From Eubacteriales bacterium (GTDB lineage Bacteria > Bacillota > Clostridia > Christensenellales > CAG-138), in contig JAUYTF010000472.1 of the NCBI GenBank assembly GCA_030695285.1, positions 1-5,206 on the forward strand: a stretch of 5,206 nt of DNA, read 5' to 3'. The notes under the pieces were generated by a model. It was not told the DNA's origin. It made no database searches and saw nothing but the letters and a program-made list of their open reading frames with translations. Positions 5,106-5,206 of the stretch are shown in pieces. The position numbers were made by a program, and so were the translations under genes. Position 1 is the first letter of the stretch; the number at the start of each line of letters is the position of its first letter.

Positions 5106-5206
5106 TCACTCCTGCCGCAGTGTTGAAAGCATCTGCGCGGCAAATTGATCGATCCGCTCCTGCATGCCCTCCGCCTGCATCGCCTCGCCGGGATTGTTGG
5201 CCGTCT
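5106..5206 (-). CDS. unrecognised protein, C-terminal end only
   Basis: A minus-strand frame is open from the window edge to a TGA at 5106-5108 and encodes the last 32 residues of a protein whose beginning lies outside. The tail contains NNPGEAMQ followed by an amphipathic helix, ERIDQFAAQMLSTLRQE, ending the chain. Composition and codon use (GC-rich third positions) match the neighbouring real genes, and reading stops where the sequence turns AT-rich. Both support a true gene end. I do not recognise the family from so short a piece. Flavodoxin-like or other alpha/beta proteins often end in such a helix, but that is only a guess. Confidence 0.6.
   Translation of the reverse strand, partial: TANNPGEAMQAEGMQERIDQFAAQMLSTLRQE

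Noticed and set aside
4880..5143. 87-residue minus-strand open frame overlapping the right-end gene
   Set aside because: It is in a different frame from the GC-rich partial gene and continues through AT-rich intergenic DNA. Its composition is rich in Arg, Cys and Ser, and no ribosome site is seen.

Overview
The window looks like chromosomal DNA from a low-to-moderate GC Gram-positive bacterium (Bacillota, probably a Clostridia-type lineage). Three things point there: a DegV/FakB protein, a DUF1836 protein, and strong AGGAGG-type ribosome binding sites with SigA-like promoters. The species cannot be named from this sequence. Coding DNA is GC-rich and the intergenic stretches are clearly AT-richer. 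No RNA gene, insertion sequence, CRISPR array or phage feature was seen.

Positions 1-2123 (+ strand) hold the 3' end of a C30 carotenoid (staphyloxanthin-type) operon. It contains the C-terminal part of a CrtN/CrtP-family FAD carotenoid oxidase, a CrtQ-type membrane glycosyltransferase overlapping it by 4 bp, and a CrtO-type acyltransferase 3 bp further on. The order follows the late pathway: oxidise the C30 carotenoid end group, glucosylate the carboxylate, then acylate the sugar with a fatty acid. The product would be a membrane glyco-carotenoid ester. The crtM and crtN functions, and the aldehyde dehydrogenase, would have to lie upstream or elsewhere.

Positions 2124-2311 are a convergent intergenic region with two GC-rich hairpins, one on each gene's exit side. 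Positions 2312-3178 (- strand) encode a DegV/FakB-type fatty-acid-binding protein with a well-formed SigA-like promoter. It is divergent from a DUF1836 protein (3383-3979, +), a predicted helix-turn-helix protein that ends at a textbook intrinsic terminator. Convergent with that is a class I SAM-dependent methyltransferase (4048-4764, -).

Behind the methyltransferase lies about 340 bp without a convincing gene. It carries a perfect 17-bp inverted repeat just downstream of a possible -10 element, and a nested inverted repeat. The last ~100 bp hold the C-terminal end of an unrecognised minus-strand gene.

Apart from the crt genes, the transcription units look independent. A thematic link between membrane pigment acylation (CrtO) and fatty-acid handling (DegV/FakB) is possible but only inferred from proximity. 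I found no convincing new system. The most checkable oddities are the crt operon in this gene context and the inverted repeats in the regulatory regions.
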